Shown here: piece after piece, positions 11,011 through 22,692 of the stretch | Layout: every line of letters begins with the position of its first letter | How positions within the stretch are numbered: the first letter of the stretch is position 1 | Origin: Diphasiastrum complanatum | Lineage: Eukaryota > Streptophyta > Lycopodiopsida > Lycopodiales > Lycopodiaceae | Assembly (NCBI GenBank): GCA_029204225.1 | Contig: CM055097.1 | Coordinates: 3,876,620 to 3,940,619, forward strand | Direction: 5' to 3' | Length of the DNA stretch: 64,000 bases | Made by a program: the position numbers and the translations under genes | The notes under the pieces: model-generated | The model's input: only the letters and a program-made list of their open reading frames with translations | Databases searched by the model: none | Told to the model about the DNA's origin: nothing

Positions 11011-12985
11011 GTGTCTTGTTCGTGTTGCGACAAAGTTGCAAGAGTTCACCATTTCTGACAACTGTCTAGCGAAATACCTATACCTGACGGTCGGCGAAAA
11101 TACCACCGCTTATCAAACAAAGCGGTGTGTATAACTTGCACTCCACGAGCACATCATAGGCAATAAATTGGTTTCAAGCCCATGTAAGATTTTTACTAAC
11201 TGTAAGCCGAATTCAATGGGGAAAGAGACATTAGCGAGATCCTAATGCGAATTAGTGATCAAAAGTTTTACAGAACCATAACCCTAGAAAGCTAGCGAAT
11301 CATTGCACCAAAATTGATAGCACCCCCTCCTTGCAACCGTATTTCTGAGAGCTTGGAAAACCCTCATCGGTTGGGGAGCACGGGCAATAGAGAAGGCCAT
11401 CAGGGTTGGAAGTAGCAAATCCTCTATTGCTCACGTAGGGCCAAACCGCCATTAGAGGTGGGACCCCTTGACCCTTTTAGGACATTTTGGCTGGACCAAC
11501 AAACAACCTCCTTAGAAGTTAGTATGAGGCCATTCCCCTTGGAATCGAGACAAACCAGAGGGATTATACTTCGAAGGAAACCTATCAAGACCAGATTATT
11601 CCTTTGGATTATACAGACTAGGATTCGGGAATGCAATCTTGCAAAGAAAGTAGTTTTGGGTGACAAGTATGGATCTACAAGCATACAAAGCCATGGACAT
11701 AAGATACAAGAGGTTGGATTAGATCTGCAAGGTTATGGGCTAGCCAATCATACAAACCTATAGACTAACGGGTTTAATGCAATTTTTCAGGATAGATGAG
11801 ACAAGACCAATGACAAAAGACCCCCAAAACACTCAATAGAAACAATCATCCCCGAGGGGACTAGGGCGAGAGTACTGACGATAACCCAGAGCGAGTTACG
11901 GACAGACCCACCTAGAAAAGAGTGGATGGAAGAGTGTGATCGGTAGGTAAGTCTTGGAAAGTCCACTAAGTCTGAGGAGCTGATAGCATTCGCATCTATT
12001 GTTAATCAACATGACCAAGCTGTACATCCTAACAAGGATAGTTAAGGCAACTTAGACTATGCAGAAGTACATGACATAGTATGGACAGCCCCTGTGGATT
12101 GTCCCCCTAAAACTAGATCCATAGGTTGTTGTGTAATGAAGCAAGAAAACGATAAGAATCATAAACCCCCACTTGATGCATTTGATCAGAAATCATTTGA
12201 TATCCAATGCTTATTCGAATATCAAGAAATGACAATAGATGACCACATGGTGGTAAACTTTGATAATTTTATCCTAAATAGTACTGGAACGCCATATGAT
12301 CCGTTTCTTTGGGACAAAGAACTACCCAACTACATCAGTAATGAAGAATCTGAGCATGAAAAAAACATGGTGCTAGGATATTTCCTTGAATCAAATGATG
12401 ACCTAGATCTTTTGGCCACCTATCATATACACGAACAGCCGAATATACCAAAGAGAAATAGGACAAGAAGCACTGAAGTGCAATACCCAGACAATAAGGT
12501 GGATGCTGGATAGATGTGGTAAGGTAATAGCAATATGCCCTTATCCCTGATTTCACATGGGGGAGTTGAGGGGTGGTAAGTTTGACTTTTTTTTATTTGG
12601 TTTTGTTATATATTTTTATTTATAAGTCAACGTTTGATCTTGGTTTAAAATATCACTAGAAAAACAGATAAAAATAAAAAAATAAAATCGTTTTAGTGTA
12701 TAAATATGGGAGTTATTGTTACTGCATGTGAGATCCACACACACTGAAAACTGTGATCTACATATATCACAGATGAGTCAAAATCCATTGCACCCACCAC
12801 CACTACACTCGCATCATGTAGGCATAGTGTGTTTGGACATTTGATTGCAAGAGATAACTAGTGAGAATCATCTCACAGTTTGTTGCAAGATCTTGCATAG
12901 GAGATGGTAACACACCATTATTGGATCCTACAGTGAGAGAGAAGCAACATTTTTTGTTCATCACTTTTATTTATCTCCACTTTAC
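11011..12985. other. Unassigned interval with one unrecognised ORF
   Basis: Lies between the broken integrase of gypsy element 1 and the copia gag at 12986. No known domain. A 139-codon ATG ORF at 12094-12513 is listed separately. 12600-12730 is very AT-rich with a TATAAATATGGG motif near 12699, which could be promoter-like DNA of the copia element downstream. Confidence 0.4.
12094..12513 (+). CDS. Unrecognised 139-aa ORF
   Basis: Reads an acidic, Asn/Asp-rich protein beginning MDCPPKTRSIGCCVMKQEND and containing MVVNFDNFILNSTGTPYDPF. I recognise no domain, signal peptide or membrane segment. It sits between two dead retroelements in the same orientation, so a fragment of a retroelement polyprotein is the most likely origin. 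I cannot assign it, and it may not be a gene. Confidence 0.25.
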   Translation: MDCPPKTRSIGCCVMKQENDKNHKPPLDAFDQKSFDIQCLFEYQEMTIDDHMVVNFDNFILNSTGTPYDPFLWDKELPNYISNEESEHEKNMVLGYFLESNDDLDLLATYHIHEQPNIPKRNRTRSTEVQYPDNKVDAG

Positions 12986-14052
12986 ATGACTTCAATGAGT
13001 TCATACTTGTTGCAACCAAGTGAGAGATTGTCTACTTCCAATTATTCAATATGGAAGTTGAGGATGGAGTCCATCTTGATACTCCAAGATGTGATGGACA
13101 TTGTACTTGGGTTGAGGAGGAGCCTCAAGTCCTTCAAGAAGTACAAAAATACAAGAAGAGAGCTAGGATGGCTCTCCACTACATTAAGATGAATGTCTCT
13201 AATGAGATATTGAGGGAGATTGGTGATTGTTCTACATCCAAGGAAGCGTGGGATTGTCTCAAGTCCATCTATGAGGCTAAGAACACCTCTAGGCTTCTCT
13301 CTCTTAGAAATTATATCTTCCAAAGTAGTCAAAAGAGTGATGAGAGTGCATCTAATTATGTTTTGAGAGTCAAGGATATTCATAGGGAGCTTGCATGTAT
13401 TGGTGACTCAATCAATCAAAGTGAGCTAGTACAAGTCATTCTCGATGGCTTTAGAGATGAATATGACAACCTTGTCCGATCCTATGCCATTAAGGAGGAG
13501 CTACCAAGTTTGGAGGCCCTTCAAAGTGTGCTTATTTCTGAAGAATCAAGACAAGAGTACAAACTCTTGAGGATGGACAAGCTATCACTCAATCATGATG
13601 ATGGCAAAGTTCTATTTGCCAAGCACAAAGAGAGGAGTAAGAAGCAACACCATCACTTCTCTAATGACAAAGCTAAAGACCAAGATGGAGAGGAGGAGGA
13701 TACCTCTCATGCTTCTACTTCAAATCTCAAGAAGAAGAAGATCAAGTGCTTTTATTGTGGCAAGAAAGGCCATTATGCCACCAATTGCTTCAAGAAGAAG
13801 AATCAACTCAATCAAGCCAAAATCACCAATGAGAAAGAAGACTATATTGCAAGTGATGGAGAAGGCTCTCTTATGGCATCAAGCTTCTCCTCTTCCACCT
13901 TGAACAAGGATGACTCATGGTATATTGATAGTGGAGCATCTTCACATATGTGTGGCTCCAAGCACGCTTTTTCATCTATTATGCCTTATGATTCAAAGAT
14001 CTCTTTCTCAAAAATGTTCTTTTTGTCCCAAAGCTTACAAAGAACATCTTAA
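12986..14052 (+). pseudogene. Copia gag (UBN2-type), zinc knuckle and protease start, one frameshift
   Basis: Starts at ATG 12986 with LSTSNYSIWKLRMESILI, typical of copia gag. A frameshift near 13090-13110 moves reading to the frame that stays open to 14050. That frame holds the gag core (TSKEAWDCLKSIYEAKNTSR, SELVQVILDGFRDEYDNLV), a CCHC zinc knuckle (CFYCGKKGHYATNC, CX2CX4HX4C, ~13748) and the aspartic protease active site WYIDSGASSHMCG (~13918). Apart from the frameshift the gag is well preserved; it forms the particle shell and packages element RNA. Confidence 0.9.
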
Positions 14053-15587
14053 GTGTTGGCCAACTTCTTGATAGTGGCTTTGATGTCAATTTCAATATTG
14101 ATAATTGTGTGATCAAGAAGGATGGTGAGATCCTTGCATATGGATCAAGATTTGAAGGCATCTACAAATTGGATCCAAGTGAGAGTGCAAACTCTCTTGA
14201 TGTTTGTTATATGTCCAATATTTCAAAGGAGGATGATCACACAAGATGCACATATCTTCTCTCTTCAAGTATTATGGTGTATGATTATTATTTATTATTC
14301 AAAGCAATTCTCATTGAAGATCAAAGCTTTGAGGAGTATTGGAGCTCTTGAAGGAATAGCACCATATGAAGTTTTATTCAAGATGAAGCCTAAGGTTGAT
14401 CAACTTAGTGAACTTGGTAGTGCTTGCTTTGCACATATTCCCTTGGAAACAAGGAGGAAGGATGATCCAAGCTCATGGATCATGATTGGATACTCATCCA
14501 TCAAGGAGGCCTTTAGGGACTTTACACTCTCTATTTAAAAAAGTGATTGTGAATAGAGATGTCATATTGCATGAAGATTCAATCTTGGAAGTAGCTGAGA
14601 TCAAGGCTTCTCAAGAAGCATCTCAAGTTATCTCTTTTGAAGGTATTCAAGTTATGATGGGGCCGAGGTGTGAGGAGGAGTCTATTCTTCATATGATTTC
14701 AAGAAGATCTTCAAGATGCAAGACCGAAGTCTTTATGGCTCACCTTACATGGCAAAGAGGGGCATCTTTCATGTTGTATCTACTACAACACATTCATATA
14801 TGCTTCTCTTCCTTTGCTTGATATGCTATCTTGCTTCATTGAATTTTTTGGATCTCAAAGTTCAAGAAAAGCTATACTAGTTTTGTATGATGCTTATGGT
14901 ATGGACATGTTTCTTGTCATTATTGACTTAGATATGTTTCCAATACTTTTTGAAAGCAAGATATTGTATTGTCAAAAGTATGCTCTTGGTTCTAGTAAGA
15001 ACAAGATTGAGCTTGGTACTCACTTTTTTGAAAATCATGTTTTCACATGTTTTGAGGCAGATTGTAAACTCCTCTTGAGATTAAGTGAAGCATCCAAAGT
15101 GTACGCTTACATCCTTGAGAGAGTAACTAGCCTAAAAAAGATCAAGATAGTCTTTGATATCAAGATTAGATCCATCATGGATATAGTTCATTGTATGTGG
15201 ACTAGTCAAGCTAGAAATCATAATCTTGATAATCATCATTGTTTCACATCTTATGATCTTGATCTCCATGATCCTTATGAGGCTTAGAAGCCTCAGATTT
15301 CTCTATTTATGGTGCATCCATCATGCAAGTGGAACTTTCAAAGCAAAGATCATCATCAAGCATGGAGGAAGCCCATGATCATAGTGGCATATTGGTGGAG
15401 CACTCTTCAAAGGCATTGGCAAGAGATATCTACCAAAGAGATCTTATCACTGATATGGTGAGGGTGCTGCTATGATGGATCCCTTGGCTGATCTTCACTT
15501 CTTATGCATACCAAAGGATCCACTCAAAAAGATTTACAAACTTCTCAAGTGATCTAGTACCTTTCCAAGCTATTTTTTGAGGAGGAG
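14053..15587 (+). pseudogene. Copia pol remnants after the protease
   Basis: Scattered pieces in several frames. NILSVGQLLDSGFDVNF (protease end, ~14050) and DGEILAYGSRFEGIYKLDPS (pre-integrase) are followed directly by GIAPYEVLFKMKPKVDQL and WIMIGYSSIKEAFR, integrase C-terminal sequence, so the DDE core is deleted. NRDVILHEDSILE follows. From 14820 to 15580 only weak traces remain and no RT motif is seen. Non-functional. Confidence 0.75.
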
Positions 15588-16320
15588 TGTGAGAAATTGG
15601 CAAAAATCTAACTTGGTATTTTTATGAAAGAATTAAATTAAAAATGTTAAATATAGGGGTCTTATGTTTTTTGAATCAAGCATTTAGGTGTAGGATGCTG
15701 ATAGGGTCAAATTTGGCATAGATGGCAAATTATCCATTTCCACTTGTAATGCCACTATTGAGCCAAAATAGAGTAGGAGGCCAAACTTGTGCCAATTAAA
15801 GTGTAGACAAGTGTAATGCTTTTGTTTGATGAAGTTTAAGAGGTCCAATAGGGTTTAGAGGTGGAACCATGAGTGGTCCAATAGAATTTGAGGTTTGTTT
15901 GCAAATGGTCCAATAGAATTTAGAGGTGCATGGATCAATGGTCCAATAGGATTAAGAGGTGGCAAAGTGTGGTCCAATCATAGTTAAGCATGGTGGTAGC
16001 TCGTGGATCTACTAGTATCATTGTAATTCTCATTTGGATCTAATTGATTTTGAGATTGAGTGGGTTTTGTGAGTAATTGGTTTTCTAGTTTTCTCTCTAT
16101 ACCCGAGAGCTCATGATGATTTTCTCTCTCAACCCGAGGAGAGCAGCTTGTTTTTACTTAGATTATTCTTAGAACACTTCCCACACGTATGAGTGAGAGT
16201 TGGAAGTGATTGAATGCATGTAGTAGTGTGTTTTTGCCATAGAATTAAAGATAGATCTTGAATCTCAATCTAGTTTTGATCTTGGTGCATCTACACACCT
16301 TAGGAGATCACAAGTACATG
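15588..16320 (+). repeat. 3' LTR of the copia element, distal end not found
   Basis: Begins TGTGAGAAATTGG immediately after the polypurine tract, in the same style as the LTR at 29262 (TGTGAAAGATT). An end complementary to the start (AATTTCTCACA) is not seen before 16350, so the LTR is probably cut. It contains an internal repeat at about 15841-15985. Confidence 0.6.
15841..15985 (+). repeat. Imperfect tandem repeat GGTCCAATAGRRTTTAGAGGTG
   Basis: Four or five degenerate copies of GTCCAATAG(G/A)(G/A)TTTAGAGGTG, about 35-45 nt apart, lie inside the putative 3' LTR. Tandem motifs in an LTR often belong to its promoter region. That role is inference. Confidence 0.65.
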
Positions 16321-16351
16321 TTGTGGACAGTCCACATGTGTGAAATCAACA

Positions 16352-16692
16352 AATGTGCATCTAGCTCGAACGTGGTTTGACTTCAATCAGCAACTCTCAA
16401 AATTCAATGGTGAAAAAATGAGCATAAATGATTGGATAGTGCCAAATGCTAATGTGATTCTCTTCACTCGAAACAAGTTTGAATGTGATTCTCTTCATTT
16501 GAACCAAGCTTTTTTAGCATTGATTAACTACAGCTCGAACCTAGGGCAAGTTGCTAACTCAAATGTAGTGCGTCATAAATTGTGCATGTAAACTTAGATA
16601 GGTTCTTGTAACACAAACTAGTAAGGATTCGTTGTGATGTTGGAATACACAAGTCACCGAAGTCAAACCACGTTCGAGCTAGAAGCACATTG
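16352..16692. mobile_element. Small element bounded by 34-bp terminal inverted repeats
   Basis: 16352-16385 and 16659-16692 are inverted copies matching at 32 of 34 positions, with a perfect 24-bp core (CTAGCTCGAACGTGGTTTGA plus CTTC). The ~340-bp body has no convincing gene and carries a tandem duplication of a ~30-nt unit (AATGTGATTCTCTTCA..., 16450-16510). This fits a MITE-like non-autonomous DNA transposon. I could not find a target-site duplication. A related GCTCGAACC motif and its inverse occur at 16531 and 16757, so the family may have longer composite ends. Confidence 0.6.
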
Positions 16693-19264
16693 TCTTTGCT
16701 ACGAATGTTGCCATGATAAACAAATGATATTCAAAAGAAGACATCACTACTTGAACCAGGTTCGAGCTGTTTGAAAAATCATAGATGGTAAGATCATTCC
16801 AAAGTATAAATCTTTTGAGTGAATCTAACTTAAACTATTCATCCTTTATACCACATCCTAACCAAATTGAGACGAGCTTTTTTCAATGCAAGTTAGTAGA
16901 AGTTTTCTAGTATAATGTATGTATCATGCTCACCATATCTAACTCAAGCCACTCTATCTTAGGACATCAACTTAAGCCCAATACAAGCAAGATTATATTT
17001 TATGCAACTTTAACTCATTGTAGAAAACCGTTTTAAACAAATGAAAATATGTCTCTATGCTAAACATTTCTAAAGTTGATTTAATGCTCAGTGTTTGGAT
17101 GATTTTTGCCTTGCTTTTACAAAAAAATTGGATACTTTCAATAGATTTTGGTGTCATTTTTTGCTTTCAATATGTGTAATGGAACAAACTGTGAGTGCAA
17201 TTGGAACGATAGACATATTGTGTTTTGAGATCAATTGCAACTAGCATACATAATATACACATTGATAATTTTGTTTATTTTTATTTTCTCAAATTAACAA
17301 GATGTGTGTTTTCACAGGGCATGAAGTCCCTATAACATTTTCAATATTGCAGATGATTGCAAGTGATGAAGTACGTTTGTATGTTGGTGGCCACATGGTT
17401 GGCCTTGCAAATATTACAAGCATGGATCCAAGGGCCAATTGTCATGTAGTGTCATAGGTGAAGGATGTGCATTTGTAAATGTCACAAGCGCATGTATTTC
17501 ACAAGCTAAATTGCCTTATCCCTCATGTGGAGTTTCATCCTTGGAAGAGGTGGTTGGTGGCTTCGCTAAGTGGAATATAAGTGAAATGCAAGCAATCAAT
17601 GGCCTTTCTCAACAAGATACCAATTACCTAGTTTTAACTATTTATTATTACAAATGGCCTAGCTCGAGAACATGCCAGTTGCCAGGTTTTGGACTTCAAT
17701 TATTCGCATCCCGCAAATTGGCCATCTAGACAACGTCCCAGTTGCCCAATTTTGGACAATGATGACCTATTTTCTTTGGATGACGAATGTGACCATCAAT
17801 ATGTATCAATATAGTCTACCAATACCAAAAGAAAATGCACGTATAGAGGTGCAAAGATTTTTCAAAAATAAAAAAACCAAAAATTACATCAACTTGCTCA
17901 TATGAAAATGTTTGTGCAGTTGGGCCATGATTGACTGTTGTCATCGTAGATGTTGTCAATTGGCAAGACGTGATGCAGTTTTAAAGACACGTACAAAATA
18001 TTGTGGTTAGCCATTTTCATATAGACTTAGTTTCATATGGCATGCCATGTCATTGTCTTCCAGAGCTAGCATCAACATTGGTTTGTTAAAAAGCATGGTA
18101 TAGAATCTATGAAATTTCAAGAACCACATTTCATTGATACAAATGAGCATGGCTTTCAAGTTGTGTGAAAGTTATACATGGGAATGAAGGCATCTCAAAG
18201 GAATCTAAACATGTCACTACAACAAAGGAGACAATGTGGCATGTGGTCAAAACAACCACTGATCAAATTTCCAACAAAAGTCGAACAACTTTTTAGAAAA
18301 GTTGAGAAAAAAAGTACATGACAAAAAGGATGTCTTGCAAGAAATAAATCAAAACTTAGGAGTGGCAAGCATTGAAGGAGTATCTTAAAGAATTCAAAGA
18401 GGTGCGTATTGCAAAAGACAATGGATTTTCAAATTGTGATTTTTGTACAACAATCTAAATGAAGTTGATGTCTACAAAGGTTCAAGTTGAAAGGGCGCAA
18501 TACAAGAAAGAGAGAGATGAGCACAACAAATTGCAAAGGCAATGTATGGTGAAAATAAACAAACTTAAGAAGATGTCTTCGTACTTTAGGCTATGGACTC
18601 AAACTATAGATAAGGAGAGTTGTATGTACAATGATGCGTATCACTTCAATGATAAGTTTAAATGAGTGGAAAATAGCAAACAATCCTCGGTGGATCAACT
18701 TTCCAACAGGTTTTTGCCCAAAAGATGAGAAAGAGAGCTATAATATGCATGCCAAGGGCGCATTTTTTTGTCCCAATGCATAACATTGATGCGCCTCAAT
18801 TGGAGACATATATGGCAGCCACAATTAGAAGATGAAGACCAATAGATTGATGATAGAATGCTTCGACAACGTCTTGCAAAGGTAAGTTGTAAAGGAAAAG
18901 AACATGCAAGGCGATTACCACAACTCATACGATGGCACTTGGTGCAAAGCAACCACGTGAGTCTTTTGAATTCAACAAGCCATTGTTCAACTTATCCAAG
19001 TCCAACAACAAGGTTTGGTAAATGTTATTTGGACATTTGCATGATAGCATTGACATGCTCATATTCTGTCACGTGTTTTTTAGATTCTAATGTGCATCTT
19101 CTTGTTTTGTAGTAGTTTTTTAACATATGTGGGGATATATTGAATATTGCTAATTGTATTGCCTCTAAAATGATGATAGGCGAGATAATTTCCATACTCT
19201 CACATTTACAATCAATTTGCACAAGGTCCAGGACTAGGAGATTACACAATTTGAGGGTTCATAA
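16693..19264. other. Gene-free AT-rich interval
   Basis: Only short ORFs without recognisable domains. The 68-codon ORF at 18459-18665 would form a Lys/Glu-rich helix but has no support. No RNA gene, LTR pair or polymerase motif was seen. Confidence 0.4.
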
Positions 19265-19790
19265 AGCTCGGTGGGTTGAGCTTATATAAGAATTAGATCA
19301 TGAGATCTAATATGTTAAATGCAGCTCTAACAGGGTTGCAGACACTCTTAGTCAGATTGGTGAATCAAATGAACTTTCATTCACCCAGATTTCTATAGAT
19401 CTATATTTTTTGTTAAAAAAAAGTGTGAAACAGATTCTTCTATTGGTCAAATATGGAAAATTCTTGAGACTAGAATGAATGAGAATGGAATAGAAATTAA
19501 TTCACATGGATCTCAGATCTCCAAGATAGATAAGAAGATTGTGGAACAGTTCACCATTTGAGTTCAATTACTATTTTGGAAGTTTGTGTACCAGGGGATG
19601 ATGAGTTAAAAAAGTGAATTCTTTATAAATGTCATGACGTACCCTGTGTAGCTCATCTAGGTATGCATATGACTTTAGACTTGGTTAGAAGAGAATTCTG
19701 TTGTCTGAAACTCAAGCCATATGTCAAGCCTTATGTGGTGAAGTGTGAGACATGTTGGTTCTTTAGCTTACGAACTTGACCTCAAGAGGC
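19265..19790 (+). pseudogene. Ty3/gypsy RNase H end and integrase zinc-finger scrap
   Basis: Translation with stops gives ARWVELI, YVKCSSNRVADTLSQIGE (the RNase H end motif usually ending ADALSR) and then an HHCC integrase finger: CHDVPCVAHLGMHMTLDLV followed by VVKCETCWFF. The two His and two Cys are in place. Heavily mutated; a different gypsy lineage from elements 1 and 2. Confidence 0.7.
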
Positions 19791-20044
19791 TTATATACAC
19801 TTGTAGGAACCACTCTACTCTTCATCTATTTTCTTGTTTCCAACTGCTAGAATCCTCTCCTCTCATGTATTTAGTGGGCTTGGGGGTGAAGCTTATTAGG
19901 GTTTGACTCTTCGTTTCCAGTTGGTTGGGTGGGTTGGCCCCCATAGTAGTCCTTTTGGCGCATGCAATAGGATCTAGAGGATCTTCACTTGGCAATCATT
20001 ACAACCAACATCTCAATTAGTCTGATCTTAGTACTTAAAAGCCT

Positions 20045-20160
20045 AAATGGGCTAAGTTACTGTAGAATTTCAATTATGAGATCCAATATGTAAAGGTGCT
20101 CCTAACCATGTGGTTAATGCTCTTAGTCGGATATGTGAAGTAGTCTAGACTCTTAAGTGT
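20045..20160 (+). pseudogene. Second gypsy RNase H end scrap
   Basis: Reads KWAKLL, NFNYEIQYVKGAPNHVVNALSRIC, paralogous to the RNase H end at 19265-19370. Two copies of the same short pol segment ~780 bp apart imply two insertions or a local duplication of one decayed element. Confidence 0.65.
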
Positions 20161-20939
20161 TATAAAGGCAGTATCTAGATAGCTTCTAGCCCATTCACAT
20201 GAACCTTGTGGGCTACTACTTAGCTAAGTGACTTAGAACAAACAAAAAAGTGGGACCGACTGTGCCCTTTCAATAGTAAGAAGAATTAGTTCGTGATAGC
20301 TCTTGTATGCTTGTTGAGTATAATTTTTTCCAACTTCATTTAAGGAGCTTAGAATCCTAAGTGTGCATTTTAAGAAGTGGTAAGATCACCTAAAGTGAAT
20401 ACATATCCCTTTGTAAATCTTGTGGTAAAAGTGGAGGTGTTTTTTCTTTTGAATCTATTTCACATTGAGCTAGTTTCAGTTTGTTTGGATACAGTAAGTC
20501 CAAAATTGTTGTAACTTTGTTAAAGAAGAAATAAGGCTCTGTTCAAGTCCCAAAGAAAATGGGAAAATAGATGTAGACAACTTTTGTAACATATCTTATA
20601 CTTTGTTAGCTTCAACTGAACGTTCCTAGTTAGTTAAGACATTGCACACCTTAGAATACGACATTGCTCATATTTCGGACTCCGACATACAAAACCAATA
20701 ACAATATTGTGATCAATTGCAATAATATATATATTGAAAGTGTCAAATTGTTGCTTTTGCAATCTCTCTAACTTACGATAGATGAACTAAAATTTATATT
20801 AAAAACCTAATCTACTTGTCGTCGTCTTGACGTCTGCTCTGCATGAAAACAAGCAAACAAGACACATTAGTATTTAATGCTACGGCTTCCATGATTGACT
20901 GTTTGATGGAATATAGTGATAGGCTAACATTTACCAATT

Positions 20940-21510
20940 TTTAACTTCGAAGCTAAGAAAGAAATCCATTTCTATGCTTCAAGATTCAATGGATATTTTG
21001 CTTGGGTTGGAAGATGAGCCAATTAACCGATGAGAAGCATCAAAGTACCCCAAAAAGTGCAAAATAACCTTGCATGCTATTAAATGAATGTTGCAAATCA
21101 ATTGGCAATGCTAAAAAAAGTAGATGCATGTATGTCGACCAAAGAGGCTTGGGAGACTCTACAAACCATTCAGGAGTCTAAGAACACCTCTAGGCTACTA
21201 ACATTGAAGAATCAAATTCCTCAATGCTTACGGGGTAAAAATGAAAGTGGTCCTCAATATGTTCTAAGAGTTGAGGATTCAAATAAAGAGCTTCCTTGTA
21301 TAGGAGATCCTATTAAGGATAATGCTTCTTGGTTTCCAAGGGGAGGCTGACCTTGGGACCAAGGAAACTTTGAATGCCAAGCCAACTACTAGAGCCAACC
21401 CCATTGGGGACTCTATTACGAATAATAGATTAGTTCAAGCGGTGTTGAATGAATTAGGAGAGGTGTTTTTTAATCTTGTTCAACGTGATGCCATAGTGGA
21501 AGCATAGCAT
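20940..21510 (+). pseudogene. Copia gag fragment with a ~100-bp insertion
   Basis: MNVANQLAMLKKVDACMSTKEAWETL, NTSRLLTLKNQIPQCL and YVLRVEDSNKELPCIGDPI match the copia gag at 13150-13420. The frame is then broken by ~100 extra bases flanked by an imperfect 21-nt duplication (GGAGATCCTATTAAGGATAAT / GGGGACTCTATTACGAATAAT, 21304-21425). Gag resumes as GDSITNNRLVQAVLNELGEVFFNLVQ. No pol follows. Dead. Confidence 0.8.
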
Positions 21511-21869
21511 ACTATGTTTAGATCAACTCCAAATTGTGTTGAGGACCAAGGAGAGTAGGAAGCTTCAAGTAAGATCTAGGCAACCCTTACTTAGTTTGGG
21601 GAGGGAACTCTCGGTTGATTCATCCTCATATCAAGGTAACCTCTTAGACTTGCCCAAAACCTATGACACCTCAATTTTATACCATGGCTTTTAAGTGTAC
21701 CAACTAAATAAATCCCCCCCCCTTTCCGGTTAGACTCGTGCCTACGTGGCAACACCAAGGGGTACTAGGCGTTTCTCTAGGCTCGACCGTTGAGCGTGTC
21801 CCAGGGCTGGGAAGGGAGAAGGGAAGAAAGGAAATATAGGAGGAGAGGAAAAGGAATTAACATCTGGCT

Positions 21870-21887
21870 ATGCCGGCAGCGGTATGA
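21870..21887 (+). promoter_or_regulatory. Five-codon upstream ORF in the RING gene leader
   Basis: An ATG at 21870, out of frame with the main start, reads MPAAV then TGA, 25 nt before the main ATG at 21913. If the mRNA starts upstream of it, such a uORF would lower translation. Transcript start not known. Confidence 0.35.
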
Positions 21888-21912
21888 TCGTAGCCTAAGG
21901 AAAGAAGCGGGC

Positions 21913-22692
21913 ATGCCAGCAGCAGCCGAGAGCAGACCAGTACGTGGGCAAAATGATCCAGAAGAGATTCCTGCTGGGGCAGCCACCCCTCCTGATGAGG
22001 AGGAGGATGGGAAGCAGCAAGTTGATAAAGATTCTCAGTTTCATGCTGCTGGAGATGGCTCAGCTTCTGAATGGAGTAATAGATCTGGGGATTTTGATTG
22101 TAACATCTGTTTAGAGCTTGCTCGAGATCCCGTTGTCACCCTATGTGGCCACCTTTTCTGCTGGCCATGTCTCTATAGATGGATCAATGTCCATTCTCTC
22201 GGCCAGGATTGCCCTGTGTGCAAATCCTGGGTTGAAGAGCACCATGTCATACCGCTTTATGGCCGGGGTAGGGTGGTTGCTAAGGATGAGAACCTCAAGG
22301 GCTTTCTTGAGATTCCTCGCAGGCCACAGGGGCGGCGGATGAGGGTACGTCATCGTATGGAACACTATGAGCACCGTGAGTTCATTGGCTCCAGGAGAGC
22401 AATTGTTCCTACGAGAGCCAGATTTGGACATATCATGCTTTCTGCTGGGATAGGTCTTTTCCCAGCTCTATTTGGCCTTCACTTGCATGAATTTCCTGAC
22501 ACTGCAGATACCCTTAGCGAAGATCCAGGATTTCATCTTGGGTTCCCGAATACTCTTAGCCATGTCCACCTGCCACTGCCTTTCAATCTCGTTGCTGCTT
22601 TACCAGCGATTGGCTACCATCACGAAATTATTGTCTCAAGGCTCTTTCTGTTTCTTGGCTGTTTTGCCATTATAGTGATTCTCCTCTTTTGA
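21913..22692 (+). CDS. RMA-like: RMA/RNF5-like membrane-anchored RING E3 ubiquitin ligase
   Basis: A 259-aa single-exon gene. The C3HC4 RING finger spans residues 63-103 (C63, C66, C78, H80, C83, C86, C100, C103; core CNICLELARDPVVTLCGHLF), followed by CPVCKSWVEEHHVIPLYGRG, the hallmark of the RMA family. The C-terminus ends in a ~20-residue hydrophobic segment (FLFLGCFAIIVILLF), a tail anchor. Family members sit in the ER membrane and ubiquitinate ER or secretory clients with a UBC partner. The ~60-residue acidic N-terminus is poorly conserved. I chose ATG 21913 as the first in-frame ATG; the frame is open further upstream but without ATG. Length agrees with Arabidopsis RMA1-3. It has all zinc ligands and no stops, and is the best-preserved host gene here. 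Lack of introns fits the family but does not exclude a retrocopy. Confidence 0.93.
   Translation: MPAAAESRPVRGQNDPEEIPAGAATPPDEEEDGKQQVDKDSQFHAAGDGSASEWSNRSGDFDCNICLELARDPVVTLCGHLFCWPCLYRWINVHSLGQDCPVCKSWVEEHHVIPLYGRGRVVAKDENLKGFLEIPRRPQGRRMRVRHRMEHYEHREFIGSRRAIVPTRARFGHIMLSAGIGLFPALFGLHLHEFPDTADTLSEDPGFHLGFPNTLSHVHLPLPFNLVAALPAIGYHHEIIVSRLFLFLGCFAIIVILLF

Larger units (their letters stand above)
12986..15590 (+). mobile_element. Ty1/copia element, internally deleted, with 3' LTR
   Basis: Gag, a zinc knuckle and the protease are followed by shrunken integrase pieces and a short pol tail, ending in a polypurine tract (TTTTTTGAGGAGGAG, ~15574-15587) and a 3' LTR. No RT is recognisable, so about 2-3 kb of pol has been lost. 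I found no matching 5' LTR or TGGTATCAGA primer-binding site upstream of 12986, so the 5' end is also lost. Its gag resembles that of the element at 29262-32853, i.e. the same lineage. Confidence 0.85.

Noticed and set aside
16340-16591. 83-codon ORF
   Set aside because: Starts within the terminal inverted repeat of the small element and has no recognisable features.
18459-18952. Possible fragment of a transposase or coiled-coil gene
   Set aside because: Short Lys/Glu-rich ORFs on both strands without any motif I can tie to a family.
22141-22431. Minus-strand ORF opposite the RING gene
   Set aside because: Shadow of the conserved RING coding sequence on the other strand.
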